Assembly: GCA_013365365.1 (NCBI GenBank)
Contig: JABVXU010000009.1
Coordinates: forward strand, 434,001 to 498,000
DNA from: Cruorifilaria tuberocauda
Taxonomy: Eukaryota > Nematoda > Chromadorea > Rhabditida > Onchocercidae
DNA: 64,000 nucleotides
Reading direction: 5' to 3'
Shown here: piece after piece, positions 1 through 13,787 of the stretch
Layout: the number at the start of each line of letters is the position of its first letter
Position numbering within the stretch: position 1 is the stretch's first letter
Notes under the pieces: generated by a model
What the model was told of the DNA's origin: nothing
The model's input: only the letters and a program-made list of their open reading frames with translations
The model's database searches: none
Made by a program: the position numbers and the translations under genes

Positions 1-3000
1 TATCCGCTTGCTTTTTCACTGTTCCTTAAAGAAGCTTTGTTAAAAAATAATCGCTCAATTTTACATATTGTCCATTTCTTCCGCTTAAAAGTTTTGAGGT
101 ATGATTTGAAATTGAATTTCACGCTGTTTAGAATTAAAATTGGTCGCAATTCTTGTATTTTTTTTTGTTATTATTTGATGATAATTCTCATCGAAAATTT
201 TTTACTTGACAAACAAAGAATGACGAATTTATTTATCGCTTTCATAAGGCCGACTTCAAGTTATTTATTCCAAATGAATTTTCTTTAGTCAAAAAGTATA
301 ATAATTTTTTACTTGCAGTAATAAATTTAAATTTGAACAATACAATTCTTAGCTATTCAATTTCTTCATATTTTTTTTGCAAATCAGCATATGATCTATA
401 ATATGGATTTTTTTAACTTTTAAATTATTATTGTCTTTTACATTTTTTCACTTGTTGCGTCTTCATGCTAATTTCTTCAAGCATATCTCAGCATCATTAA
501 TATCATTTTAAGAAAATTTACTAATAATTTATATGAAAAAGAGGGTGATCAGCAAACACAGTTGGTAAGTTTGGCAGATTATGGCCAACTTCAAAATATT
601 TCATTTTTATCACTTCTCTTTGATCTTTCCAAAAATATTTCCAGTAAGAATATTTCATTTTTGTAAATCATTGCTATACTTCTATGTTATTTTCATGCAG
701 TAGTATTGCAGAAATCTATTTCTACTATTATAGGTATATCAAATTTGTCAAATTGCAAGTGAATCTATGAATTATATCACTCAAAGATCATGAGTTGAAA
801 TTTCCTAGCTTCAATTTTTACTAGTAAATATGAAGTAATGAGGAAATTGAATTCTTGGGAAGTTTGCTTCCTTCATATATCTCATCTATCTTTTCATTGT
901 AATATCCGCCACTCATTTCTCTTCGTCACTTTCAATTTTTTTTCTTCTCCTACATATTTGCTATGAATTTTTGCTACGAATTCTTTTTTTTCATCGGAAA
1001 TAATGGCAAATAGTTTTATTCCTTTTAACAAACTCTCAGTTGATAGAACCAAATTAAATTAATTTAATTTAACCAATTCCTCTTTGCTAAACAGCACGCA
1101 AGAGAAATGTATACTTTTGGTCTTAATTTTCCCTGTTCTCTTAATTTCTAATAATCTTAATTTTATCTTAATTACTGATAATATTTTAAGCGTAGGATTT
1201 GACCTGATATCTTTGAATCAAAAATTGCAACGGTTAAATGGAATGACGGCTTCCAATGCGCTCACGCGCGAACTGTTCACATGAGTAGTCAATTGTAGCA
1301 TTATATTGCATAACGACAGCAAGTGTCATGTTAGAAATACAGTACTTTAAAACGTTCGAAACAGGAAAATATGCTCAATTTTGAGACTAAATTCTTTTAG
1401 TAATATTCAAGAAATTGAATGTCAGTCTATAATAACAGTTCATATTAAAACAAAGACAACAGCATGAGATAAAGCGTGGATAATCATATTAGCAGCCTGA
1501 TAAGATTCAGTTAGAGAGGCCAAATATAAGAGCCAAATGGTAGTGTCATTTATGGAATGTCAAAGTTCAATCTCATCGCATTTACTTTGAAACCTTATAA
1601 TAGGTGCATTTCCTACAATAAAATTGCTGAAATTTGGATAAAAAGATGAAATTTTTCCTCGTCAAATTCTCCTTTTCCTGTCCTTATTCATGAGATTTGT
1701 TTCTTTGCTTCCTTTTTTCATTCCCTTACAGAATTCAAATTATTTACAACAAATGAAACAATGAACTAATGAAGCAATATTATTATCAAATTTAATCTTA
1801 ATAGAGAATTTTATCAAGTACTAAATGATCTAATTATTAATTTAGATTCACAAAATCATTTTAGTTCATTTTCAGAAAATAAAGGAAATGAAAGTTGATT
1901 TATTTAACTAATTTCACTTGATAGATGAATAATCGAAGAGTATGAATTAATCAAATCTTAATCTGTAAATTATTCAAACATTTGCAGAATTTAGTTATAC
2001 AATTAAACGAGTTATTGAAATCTCTGAAAATAATAGTTTACTTTTCTGCACTGATAATTCCTCTACTCGCTAATAATTTAAATGCGATTCGATATTGAAA
2101 ATATGCTTGATTTTAATGCAATCATTTTCTTGGAAAACTTCAATTTTTATTTATTTTTTGATAAATTCAACGAAATGCACACATGAATGAAAAAAAATTT
2201 CTTCAGTCCTTTTTTCTTCTTTTCCCCTCACGAATGCAATCGTCAAAGCATTGATTTATGAATGAATGAGTCGTTGCGATTTGATATCTCCGTAGAATAT
2301 TCAACACTTTTCACTGATGTTAAGGATTGGTTAAACGTAAAGGATGTCGAAAAGGAAGCAAATAACAAAGTGGCAAAGAACTTCTTAATGTTTCTTATTC
2401 TTTTACAGCGGTGAAAATCTAATTGGCCATATGCTATTTCGTGCATTTGTCCATAGACAAGAAGCTTAAGCCTCATTTTCAATTTCTATTTCTCAAAAGC
2501 TACATGTTATTTATATATTTGACATGCAAAGAGAAAACATACAGCACATGAGTTAAAGGATTTTATTTTCTAATTCATATTCTGTATCTTCTTAAAAATA
2601 CATAAAAGAAGGAGGAAAGAAAATAGTTGATTTTTTTACACACAGTGGATTTCCGGAAGTCGTCAGAATAAAACGGAAGAAAAATTGTTATGTGTCGATG
2701 GATAGTTTTGAATTATTAATGCTTAACGCTTTTCAGAAATTTCAATTTTCGTTTGCAAACATTTCATTTCCTGCATTACATGAACTAACTGATTATGGTA
2801 ATTTTCGCAGTTAATTGTGTGAAAAAATAAAAAAGTATAGCTAAGTGAAGGATAAAGTCATGGATTACATTGCAAGGAAATGGATAATCAAAAACTGTTA
2901 TATCACAAATCATCAAGTCGATATAATTCACTTTCACTAAATTATTTTTCAAAGTAAATAATTTTTATAAGCCTACTCTTCGAGACTACTTTTATGTGAA

Positions 3001-6000
3001 TAACTTAGTTTAATGTCACTTTTAAGAATATTAAAAGGAGATTTATACTTGACGAAAGCGACAAATTGCTGTGAAAATTTGATTTTTTTAAATTCTTAGC
3101 TAAAATTATATTAAGAGATGCTTCAAATCAATCATTCTTGAAATGTTTGTAAAATTAGTCGTTCCCTTCACTGTTTCGTTATTCCAATCATTCCATTATC
3201 ACTTTTCGCGTTATAATGCGTCGGTGGAACAAAGCTTAAAAGTCGAAATGAATAATTAATAAAATTCTTTTGCTTTTATGCTTTATTATCATTTTTTAAT
3301 CCTTTTGCTTGCCATATCTCATTTTAATTTTTCTATTTTGTTCAAAAATTTTTTCGGTTGTACTTCCTCTTTAATCATTTTTCCCATTTTGTTCAATTAG
3401 AGGTACCTCTCAAATCTAAAATTAGAATTGTACATAGCATTTTGAATCACTTAATGTTACTTCGTATTTACTCGTTAATGAAAAGAGTTGAAGCATTGTT
3501 ACCTACTTCTTAATTAGTAATAATCAAGCTTTCTTGACAGTTCAGTGGAGAAAATGAACCAAAATGATTAAGATTAGGCTCACAAAGCAATTGGTAGTTG
3601 GAACTACTACTTTCTAATGAAAAAACTGATCATAAATCTAATCTTCAATTAGTTAATAGAGATTCAAGGAAAAGATTACCTAGGATTAATTAAGATGTAT
3701 AACGTATATAGTAGATATATAGTAGAGGATTTTTAATAGATGACGCTATTGTTCTGACAAATTAACCCACCAATAATTATTCGATTACGTACTTTTCACT
3801 TGGCACAAATAATTTTAAAAAGTTCATAAATTTTTCGTACTTTTTTAAACATTATATTTCAATAATTATAATGATGGCACAATACAGAATCGAAATCAGT
3901 TTTCTGACTATATTTCATTCCATATTGCTATATGTTGGCGATATGTTTTTTTAAATGATACATTTTTTAGCTTTTGTTTTCTATACTCTCTCGTTTTTAT
4001 TATGATCACATTATGATCACCATTATGACCACTTTGACCTTTGCAATTAGTAATAGTATTAATTTTTGATAGATTAAAAGGAACATGAAAATGAGATTGA
4101 AATTCTATTAAAGTAATAACTGCTCATAAATGTTTCTTATCCACAACAGATGCCAATAGTTTTGCTTGTTCTCTCGCTATATTGTTAGGATGTCTGGAAA
4201 TGTTGTAATAAATTTATAAGAAGCATTTGCAATAAGAAAGATTAATGAGAAAATGCGTCTAATTGGTGTAAGTTTTCGTTGCTAACAATTTTTCAGAAAT
4301 ATATCTCATCATTACACAGGAATGCATTTTTTAAGGAGAAGAAAAAGTTGTTGAAAAGGAAATATTGGACAGAGAAAAAACATTCAATGAAACTGTGTTC
4401 TATTTTCGAAAGATTTCTAACAGACCTGAAAACCTCAACGAATAGTACATTTAATTATAGTCAATCTGGAAATCGTACACTTCAAACAATGTAGTTAGCA
4501 AATATATCAATATATATTTAAACGGTTTTAAATTGCCTAATTTTAAACTTGTCACTTGCACTATATCGTTTCCCATGTTTCATTTGCATTTATTGTGTAA
4601 CAAAGTTTCACCTTTTTCTCCTTCTAAATAAATCTCATTTTATTTAAACTAAAATATTTGATAATATATTTATAATGAGTAGGTAAAATTATAGAAATTT
4701 GAGAAGAAAAAATAAGCTGGTAAAGAAAAAAGAAATAAGTTTTATCTCTTATCGATTTTAGAGTCTTTTAAAGTTTCTTCCATCGTTCAGAGAAAATGAA
4801 AGCTATAGATATACTGTGAGAATAAATCAAAAGAGTGTAAGGAATATACTTGAATACTTATATATCTCTTATTAAACTTTTCTTCTTCATAATTACTACT
4901 TTTCATGTTACAAAAGGAAAGAAAAATCTCTTTCAAAAACGCATCTATACTTATCACTTTTTCTCCTGATGTATACTTAAGCTTATACATAAGTAAATTA
5001 AGTAATTATTGAATATCAATTAAATCAATTAATTACATATATTGAAATTAAGTTCGAAAGCGTTTAGATATAAATGCACTGATGGAAGAGAAAGCTAATC
5101 GATGCGATTTAATTCATCGAATCCATAAAGAAAACAATATAATGGAGCGATGAGTGATTGAGTATTCAATTAAAATATTTAGATAAGGCGAGAGAAAAGT
5201 AATTTCAGTCCATGTTGTTTACCTCCTATTTCCGATGTTATTCTCTTCCACCTAATCTATTTTCGAACTTTTTGAATTACTAAATCCAAATTTTCATCTA
5301 AATTTCTTGGATGGTATGTATGCTATTTTCACTATTACGCTTTTCTTATGCAAAGATTATTTTCTTGAAATTTCATATCCGAATTATCGCTCAAGTTTTT
5401 TTTGTTCCTTTTCTTTTTCAAAAAATTGTTCCTTTTCAGATTTCAAGCGCATAATGCTGCATTGAATTTTAATCGATTTTTTAATGTGATATCTTCCAAT
5501 TATGAAATCTCATGAAAAAATTTGATGCTTTCATTACACTTGAATTATTTGAGGTATTTTGCAAAATACTCAACTTCTCGTTAAATTTTCATTAACGTGC
5601 CAAATATCGCAACTGCCAAATGTATTACATGCCTATCAGTGTTTTAAATTTGCAAACTTTTTTTCGAAAAAAATATAGATAGTCAAATTGTGTATTTACT
5701 TTCGAAATCTCAAAATTCAACTTTGCGATATTCACAAATACATCATTTCCAAAAATTTTTTGCAACTTAGTTTGAATTATCTCTGCAGAGTTTAAAGCAA
5801 CTTTTGAGTCGTGCCTGAAAAAAAAAACCAGCAAATCAAAAAAAGCTCAAAGTTTGGACGAATCAATCGTTTGAAACTCTACACAAATGAAAAAACAAGA
5901 AAAACTTGGAATTGTGTTTCACCAAAAGAGCTTTTCACTTTCTCTGAATTAGCTTAGGAGACTTTCCTACTTCATACAGCGTTACTTTTTACTTTTCCTT

Positions 6001-7792
6001 AAAATTTTCTATTAATTTTTACCGAAAAATTTATCAAATTTTAACAACATTAAGAAAAAGCATTATCGATGAAGTATTAATTACTATACACTTACTTTTG
6101 AATTAATCGAAAATACAAAACAATATTTCACAGATTACCACATACACTTTGGTACTATGCTTGACATAACATTTTTTGTTATTAAGAAAATTCATTGAGA
6201 AGAAATCGTTTTTTCTTATCTTTTTTTGCGCACTTTTTTTGGATGAATTTCATTCAAAGAATGTGAAACTTATAATTAGCAATATTTTTGTTTAACCAAA
6301 GAAATACCGTACATATATTCAAGAAAGAAGTGAGATAGAAAGAAAGGAAGAAAAAACTAATCAAACTGAAAGTAAATTAATCATCCTTCACAAAATCTAC
6401 AGGATACGATATGTGTTAAATAATGCATGAATGAAAAGAATTAAGGAAATAACTGAAATAAAAAATTAAATTAGAGGATTATTTGATTATAAGAATGATC
6501 AATAAGAATGTATAAGTGCTTATGTAACAGAAACATGTAATTATTAATTTGAATCCCCTAGCTTAGCTTTTAATTATGAAAGTAAAGAAATATAATTGCT
6601 TTAAATAATTAATTTCAATCTAACATTAATACATGTCGTATGAATTTGCAAAATTAGTGAATAAATATTTCAAGTCATAACTAATATATATAATCATTAG
6701 AAGGAAAGAGTGTAATATTCTCTTGCTGACTGAATTCCTTTAATCATTAAAAAATCTAAATATGTCACGTATGTATTATTAAGTATTTACTTGAGGTATT
6801 TTGATTAATGTATTACAAAACACTGAATGAAATTATTTTTGCTTATCAAATAGTTCCTATATGTAATTTATTTTTTTTCTTCCTATTTTATTATATATTA
6901 TTTGCAAGCATAATTAATTGCAGAAAAATTTAAAAAAAGGAATTAACGGAAAAGCAGTGATTAAGATACGGTAGAAATAGAAAGGATAGAAAAAGGAAAA
7001 TGATTTTCTTTATACTTCCTGAACATGTTTTTCTCTTTAAAAGTTTATTCCGGAATTTCTGAGAGTTATTTTCCATCACACCTTATTTATTTTCATAATA
7101 TTTTTACCAATATGGTCATGCGCTTGAATGAATAGCAAAATTTGAACTTCCTGTTTTGGCTTCATACTGATTGCTATGTCAATTATCACTCTCAATTCAA
7201 AACACTGTAATGGTTTTTGAATGCTTTTTAGTTTGATTAAAAAAAAATTATGCATTCAAAAGAACTAATTGCTTTTCTCCTTTTTGAAATTAACCAATCC
7301 TTCCAAAGCACAATTAATGAAGAAAAAAGAAAACTAAAAATTCTCTTCATTTTACCAACTCAACTCAACTTTATAATACTCTTTGATTGTTCATCTCATT
7401 GAACGAATCCAAGCGTAAGAGTCATTTGTCATCGTCAGCTGTTACTTATTTTGTTTAAAAATTCAAAAAGGTAAATTTTGGAAATGCGTTAAACAAATAA
7501 ATATGATATAAGTCAATTGAGCAATATCATCTGATGCGAAGAATGTTATGTCATAACACTCTCTCAATTTATAGTTGTCACTCATCAATTTCACTATCCT
7601 ACGATTTTATCACAGCCAAATTTCTCGAGGTACTTTTTTACATTCACAATATTCATTGCTTTAATCGCATGAGGAGCAGTACTTGTAGAAAAGATAAGAT
7701 GCGTGATAAACGAGCAATTTTCCTATAAGTAAACTTCAGGATGACTCATTGGAAGATGTTGACAGACGGGAAATGAGTGGAAGAGAATGGAA

Positions 7793-7823
7793 TATGTAAG
7801 CATTCATCTGAAATGCTTACATA
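7793..7823. repeat. Perfect 12-bp inverted repeat, 7-nt loop
   Basis: Arms TATGTAAGCATT (7793-7804) and its exact reverse complement (7812-7823) flank a 7-base spacer. It lies in gene-free DNA, 6 kb from the nearest exon. Transcribed on either strand it would form a 12-bp hairpin. It is too short for a typical animal pre-miRNA stem and no longer pairing is visible outside the arms. Confidence 0.8.
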
Positions 7824-10654
7824 GCTAGCAATCATAAAAACATCATATTCAACTCCTATCAATCCTTTCTGAAAACAAAAATTGATGATTATTATTATTA
7901 CTCCATGGATTTTAACAACTATGATATATAGAAGAGAGTTTGAAAAAATGTATTATATATTTCACCAATTAATAATTTCTATTATTTTAGCGATGTTTTT
8001 CTTTATTTTTTCAGAATATTTGTGCTAATTTATTACTATTTACTTGGCAATTATTTATTTTAATCTTAGCAATCTGTTATCATCATAAATATACTCAATT
8101 TTTGAAATAGATAGTTTCAGTGAAATCGATCGATTTTATTTCTCGGAATAAACTCATTTGCCAGAATGAAGAAGAAATCTTGCATGCATCATCAAATGAT
8201 TTGTCTTAATTTAATTTTCAGTCCCTTTGTAATGGCGTATTTAAAGCTGTGTGTTAGAGAGTAGTAGCATATTGTTGTTTTAGATGGTATTTATTGCTAA
8301 AACAAGCAACTTCCTTAGCACTACTTTTACATTAGCGTTCTTATCATTTAAATTCATTGATCATCATTAATAAGAATAGTTCAGAAATGATTTATGAGAT
8401 TCCATTTTGTTCACAAAATATAATCACTAGTGTATTAACGAACTTTAGCAGTAAATGAACACCAGTTTTTAACATGTATCAAACGTTTAAAGTCAAAATT
8501 TTACTTAAAATCAGCGTGAAATCGATTTATCTGTCTCATTGATAATTAATAGCAGAAGAAAAGAAATTTTTTTCGTTTAGAAATCCGAGATTAAAAAACT
8601 CTCAGATCACTCAATGCACCAATCAGTTTTTATTACAAGAAAAATATTTGACGTGCAATCCTGACGACTATTGTGATTTCCTTCGAAATCTTTAAATGTT
8701 AACTTTACTGCTTTACTCTGCTCAGTAATTCCTTACTTCCATAGATTTTGAATTGCCAATTCCCGTTTGATGACGAATCCTTTCCATGTAATTTTTGTCG
8801 GGAAATGCATTTGTGTATTCTGATAAATGTATGCAAATGGAAGGAATTGAATTACATGCTTGACAAGTGGAGAAATTGTTGAGGAAGCGAAAAAATTCTC
8901 AGCAATGTTATGGCAACGAAGAAAAATTCCTTCGAAAATGAAGTTCACATTTTCATAGACGAAAGAAGGAAACTTAATTTGAGTCAGTATTCATTCTATG
9001 CAAATAGATTTTGTTCATTGATATAATTCCTTTTTTTATTCTCACTATAGACATAACTTAATTTTTAATACGAATGAATTTCCATTGTCAAGCACAAGGC
9101 TTATAGTTAAAAATAAAGGAAAATTTTTTTTTAAAACTCAGACTACAATTTCAATTACATCATACAAGCCAATTATTTATTAAATTTTTAATGGAATTTT
9201 GAAACAGTAAATTCCAAACACATAACAAATTGTTTTCTCTACACTTATCTATCAAATTAATAAATAAAGCTGTATTTTTTTCGAAACTGGCAAAAACTTG
9301 AAAGTTTAACCAAACTAAATCAATTGACTGAAATTATTTCAGTAGCTGCAATGAAAAACATCGATGAAAAATTTATTGGAAGTTATTCCAGTTCAAACAT
9401 CATCAATAACAAACTCATTATTGTTTGATTTCAATCTTTACTAAACTTGAAATATACAATTTTTACTATAAATTCAGTGTAAATAAGTGGACGAACAAAA
9501 TTTCCCCATTCCGAAAGGGTAATTGTCGCATATATTATTCATAAGAAACTATGGTGAAATGAGAAAATACATAAATTAGGGTGCATTTTTATTTTAGTTG
9601 TTCTTGTTTATATTCCATAATGCTTCTTTTTTTACACGCAATATTAACATTTACATGCAAATAACCTGCGCAATATTCTTCTCTGTAAACTCAGGTTCCA
9701 ATACCTTAAAATGTTTAAATTAAGTTTAAATTTATAGTGATTCATGTTAAATTTAAATTAATGGATAAAGCCTAAATATATGATCGTCGATCGTAATTCA
9801 ATTCAGGTTCAATCACTTCTATATTTATTTTCTCCTCTTTCTATCACATCATTATTCCACAAAAATGTTTATTCTTTCTTTGATTGGCATCACATACCTG
9901 CTTCATTAATTCTATGCCATAGCCTGACAGTAATTTCGCATCATGCTGACATTTCAAATACATTTTAAATGTTCCAATACTAATGGTAAACTGTAATTAG
10001 ATTAGTTTATAAAAATTTAGGGATACTTTGTTATCACTGTTTTTAACTCCTCCGTTTTATACTATTAATTATTTGGATATTTCTTTTTAAAAAATGTAGA
10101 AAGAATCCAAAATATATTAAAAAGGAAAAACAAGCTCATTTTCAATCCCATGCCTTGAATTCTTATCTAAGAGATTGCAAAAACCAGTTTGATAAGTCGA
10201 GTGAATAATCACTATGACAGTAACCGTTGCAACACCTACAGTTTAACTTGCTAATCGTCAGCAATGTATCATTTCTGCTTCTCTCAATAAACCTTTTAAT
10301 CTTATTTTTTGTTTATCGTGCCATCAATTTTTATAGCAATTAAGAGTTGCACGTATCATTTCATTACTATTTGTTTTTCCGCTGCAATCTAATCAATGGC
10401 ATATTATCACCTTATTAATTTATTCTTTCCATTACAAAATTACAAAACCACAGATATAATTTATTAATTCAAATCATTATTTCTCAATGATTTTAGATAA
10501 AAAAAAGAAATGCGCAACTATTTTAAAAAATAAGACTCTTTATAATGAACAAGAATAATTCAATAAATGATAGTACTGTTTAAAATTCATTGTTTAAAAT
10601 TAATAATGATATCTTCAATTTGACAAATTTATTCGATAATATAAATCAAGATTT

Positions 10655-10682
10655 AAGTGTGATCAATTGGTTGATCACACTT
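10655..10682. repeat. Perfect 12-bp inverted repeat, TTGG loop
   Basis: Arms AAGTGTGATCAA (10655-10666) and its exact reverse complement (10671-10682) flank the tetranucleotide TTGG. The arms share no sequence with the other hairpins in the window, so this is not a dispersed repeat family as far as can be seen. As DNA it is also a near-palindrome that could be a dimeric protein site. Confidence 0.8.
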
Positions 10683-13600
10683 GATAGAATTTTTCAAAAT
10701 TCTCCATGAGCAATAGCGCATTCTTATTAATGGCAAATGACAAATAATTGCTTCAATGATCAGCTCTAACAATAACAAATAATTGCATGCAGAAGTGATT
10801 TCAAAAGAAAGCAAAGATACGCTATTATTCCATGCCGATAAATTATAATTTTTTAATCAAATGCACACTGTTTGCAAATTATGCACGAATATTTTCAACC
10901 AAAAGAAGTGAACAATTTTCTACGAGCATTTTTCTCTTATCACAGTGATATCATTTAGAAAATATTAAATATCACTTGACCATCCACATAAACCGAGCCA
11001 AGAAGTTGAAAATTTTCAATGAATCTTCCGCATTCCCATCTTCATTCCTTTCCTTCCTGTAAGTTAAACTAAATTTCATCCCTCTATCCAAACGTCTATT
11101 TGAATATTAACTTTATCCCTCACTACAAGCACCGCTTTGAGTCAGCAACCTAAAATTAGCATACTGCCATCATATTTATCAGAATAGCCAGGTTATTTTC
11201 TTAACATAGCCAAATGGCATACTTGTCGTTAGAATGAACTCATTTTTGTCATCAGAGTACTATCACTTGATTTTGGTGCTAAATGAAGTTAGAAGAGGCT
11301 TGATTCAAATGCCTTCACTTCTGTATTTCTGTACCTCTGTATTTATATTTTGTTCGTTGTGAGAAAGCGAGAACAAAGAATTGTTATTTGGCTTAAACTA
11401 TTAGCAATCTTCCTGTTTTAACTTTGAATTCTGATTTTCCAGCATATTTCATTCTCTTTATTCCTTATTTTCAACTTAACTTCTAAACAAGTTTCCTTTC
11501 TTTTGCAAATACAGCGTATTCACTGTCCAGGCATATAATAAGGTTCAAAGGTTACATTAAAGAAAACTTCAGCATTACTATTGGTGAAAAAGTTATCTTC
11601 TACGACATCATTCATTACAACTGAATATGATTTTATTTATAATAAAACTCTTAATCTTACTTGTAAAATTTTTTCTATTTTGCAAAATTCGTATAAACAA
11701 ATTAGCAATTTGGAAATCTTGCTTTTACTGTTTTAAAATCAGTAAATGCTGATAAATAAATACGAGGATTGCCATCAGATTAAATGGAATTAAAACAGCT
11801 TTTTGTTATTCTGAGGTAAAGTTTTTTGTTACGAATTAATGAAATTAATAATATTTATCTTAGCATCGATGTGACATTTTTTTATTTCTTTTCTTTTTTG
11901 TAATTAAGCTATGTGCTTTATAAGTTTTTTCTTTTGAATTTTTTTTGTTAAGTATTTACTATGTGTTATATATTTTTAGATTAATTTTTCAATTTTTTAT
12001 AGCTTTTATTTTAATAATTTTTTATTACGAGATTAAAAAAAAATTCTTTTGAACTTGTAATTCTTCTAAATGTTTATTAAAAGCTTTGGTTTCTTTTTGA
12101 ATTTGTTTTCTGCTCTATGATTTTTTTAAATAGTACCTTAAGCATGATAGCGAAAAGGTAGCATAAGTGATCTGTTTTTTTTCCAATATGCAGGAGTTTT
12201 TGACAGATTTTCTATTTTCTTTTTTGTTAGAATTATTTTTTTAAGAATGTTTAAATTCCATTCAAAATTTGTTCTTACCTAAGGGCAAGACAAATATAAT
12301 ATTTCCCTCTCATCTTATTTTGTTAAACGACATTAAATTTTAATTATTCCTATATATAACTTTCGTGGTGATTAATTTGATTGGTAATTAGGCAGTAGAT
12401 TTGATTAAATGGCATGATTTGACCTTTTACGTCTTAGCGACGCACTGCAATGAGAGCAAACGATTAATCAAATTTAACAAAATATTTCATAAAAACTTAG
12501 TCGGCATCATTCAATCATAATTTGATTATATATGATTGCACCTCTGCACTCGACTAGATTTGTAATCAAATAGGCAGCCGAATATCCCTACATAGCTAAA
12601 CATATTGAATGATTAATGAAGCCTCTCATTTCTATTTAACCTATCTCATAATTGCCTGGTTATTAGCTTTAATTACTTCGAGAAGGAAATGATGAAAAAG
12701 ATGAAAATAATGGAAAGAGAAAAGGAAATAATTTTATTATTCAAAGCCATAAAACTGAAAGAATTGCAATCCTTTTCAAACCTCATAAATATGCTATGCT
12801 TTTAAAACTTTAATATGACAACAAGTATCTCACAATTCCTCTCAAAATATCAGCTAGTTAAATCAGTTTTGCGTCAGATTGTTTTCTGACAGAAACAGAT
12901 GTATTAGATAGATCAGAAGCTATTCAACTGGTTGGATAATGACTTATTCTTGGATTAGAAGTAGGAGAAGCTGAAACAAATGGTTTCTATATGTGCCTAA
13001 AATCAGATTAAACATTTATCATGTCAATGCAACATCAGCGAAACTTTTTTTAAATTATCGACTTAATTTAATGGAGTGTTTCTTTCATTCTTATCATTAG
13101 TTTTTCATCAGATCATATATATGTCTGACTTTTTGGAATATTTTATTCTTTTTTCATTCCTACCTTTCTTTTTTGACTAATTTTGCCAATGTTTAAATGA
13201 AATTTTACAAAATTCAAAAAGCTTTATTTACTTTTGTAAATGTATTGAAGCGAATGGCTTAGATCGATTTTAAATTTGTTCACGAGAAATGATGCTTTGT
13301 TAATGGTATTGATTTGTTGAATTTATTTTAATTGAAATTATTGAAAGTTCAATTTGCTAGATTTTAGTCAGATAATTCCTCTATTTCTAAAATTTTATCA
13401 TATCATTTTACTGTCATTTAATTTCTTTTAAGATATTCTATTTATTACATGAAATAAAACAGAATCATTTTAGTCTCAACATTGCATACGAAACACTCAT
13501 TTAAATGTTTTCTTACATAGTTGATGACTGTGCTTCGTTTCAGATATTTTTAAATGAAAATTGCGAGAAAAAGTATTATTATGATGCATTTGTGTCTTAG

Positions 13601-13787
13601 AATTAAAACTTTCTGAATTGAAAAATATTATTTAATCATTTATAGGGAAGTAAGAAACAATGGGTTACTTTATTCCTTATCATCGACTTCTCGAGCATTT
13701 ATGAAACGTATAATGTAAGAGAGCGAGGATACGTTAGAATTAAATATTTTCACTGGACACAAGCATATTTTTATTTTAAAATTACTG

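Larger units (their letters stand above)
1..13787. other. Gene-poor AT-rich block
   Basis: No exon chain with matching phases could be built on either strand here. Open frames are short (up to about 83 codons), mostly built of Phe, Leu, Ile, Lys and Asn codons, and have no splice context or recognisable motif, as expected of AT-rich noncoding DNA. Visible structure is limited to two perfect inverted repeats (7793-7823 and 10655-10682), a 20-base all-AT palindrome at 1051-1070 and a loose three-fold repeat of an 11-12 base ATTATGATCAC-like unit near 3999-4033. The block may contain the promoter and distal control elements of the amine receptor that starts at 13788. That is inference from position only. 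Confidence 0.6.

Noticed and set aside
1051..1070. 20-base perfect palindrome
   Set aside because: Composed only of A and T in AAATT units, so low complexity explains it.
8733..8948. 71-codon minus frame with mixed composition
   Set aside because: No homology, no splice partner and a length within the range of chance frames.
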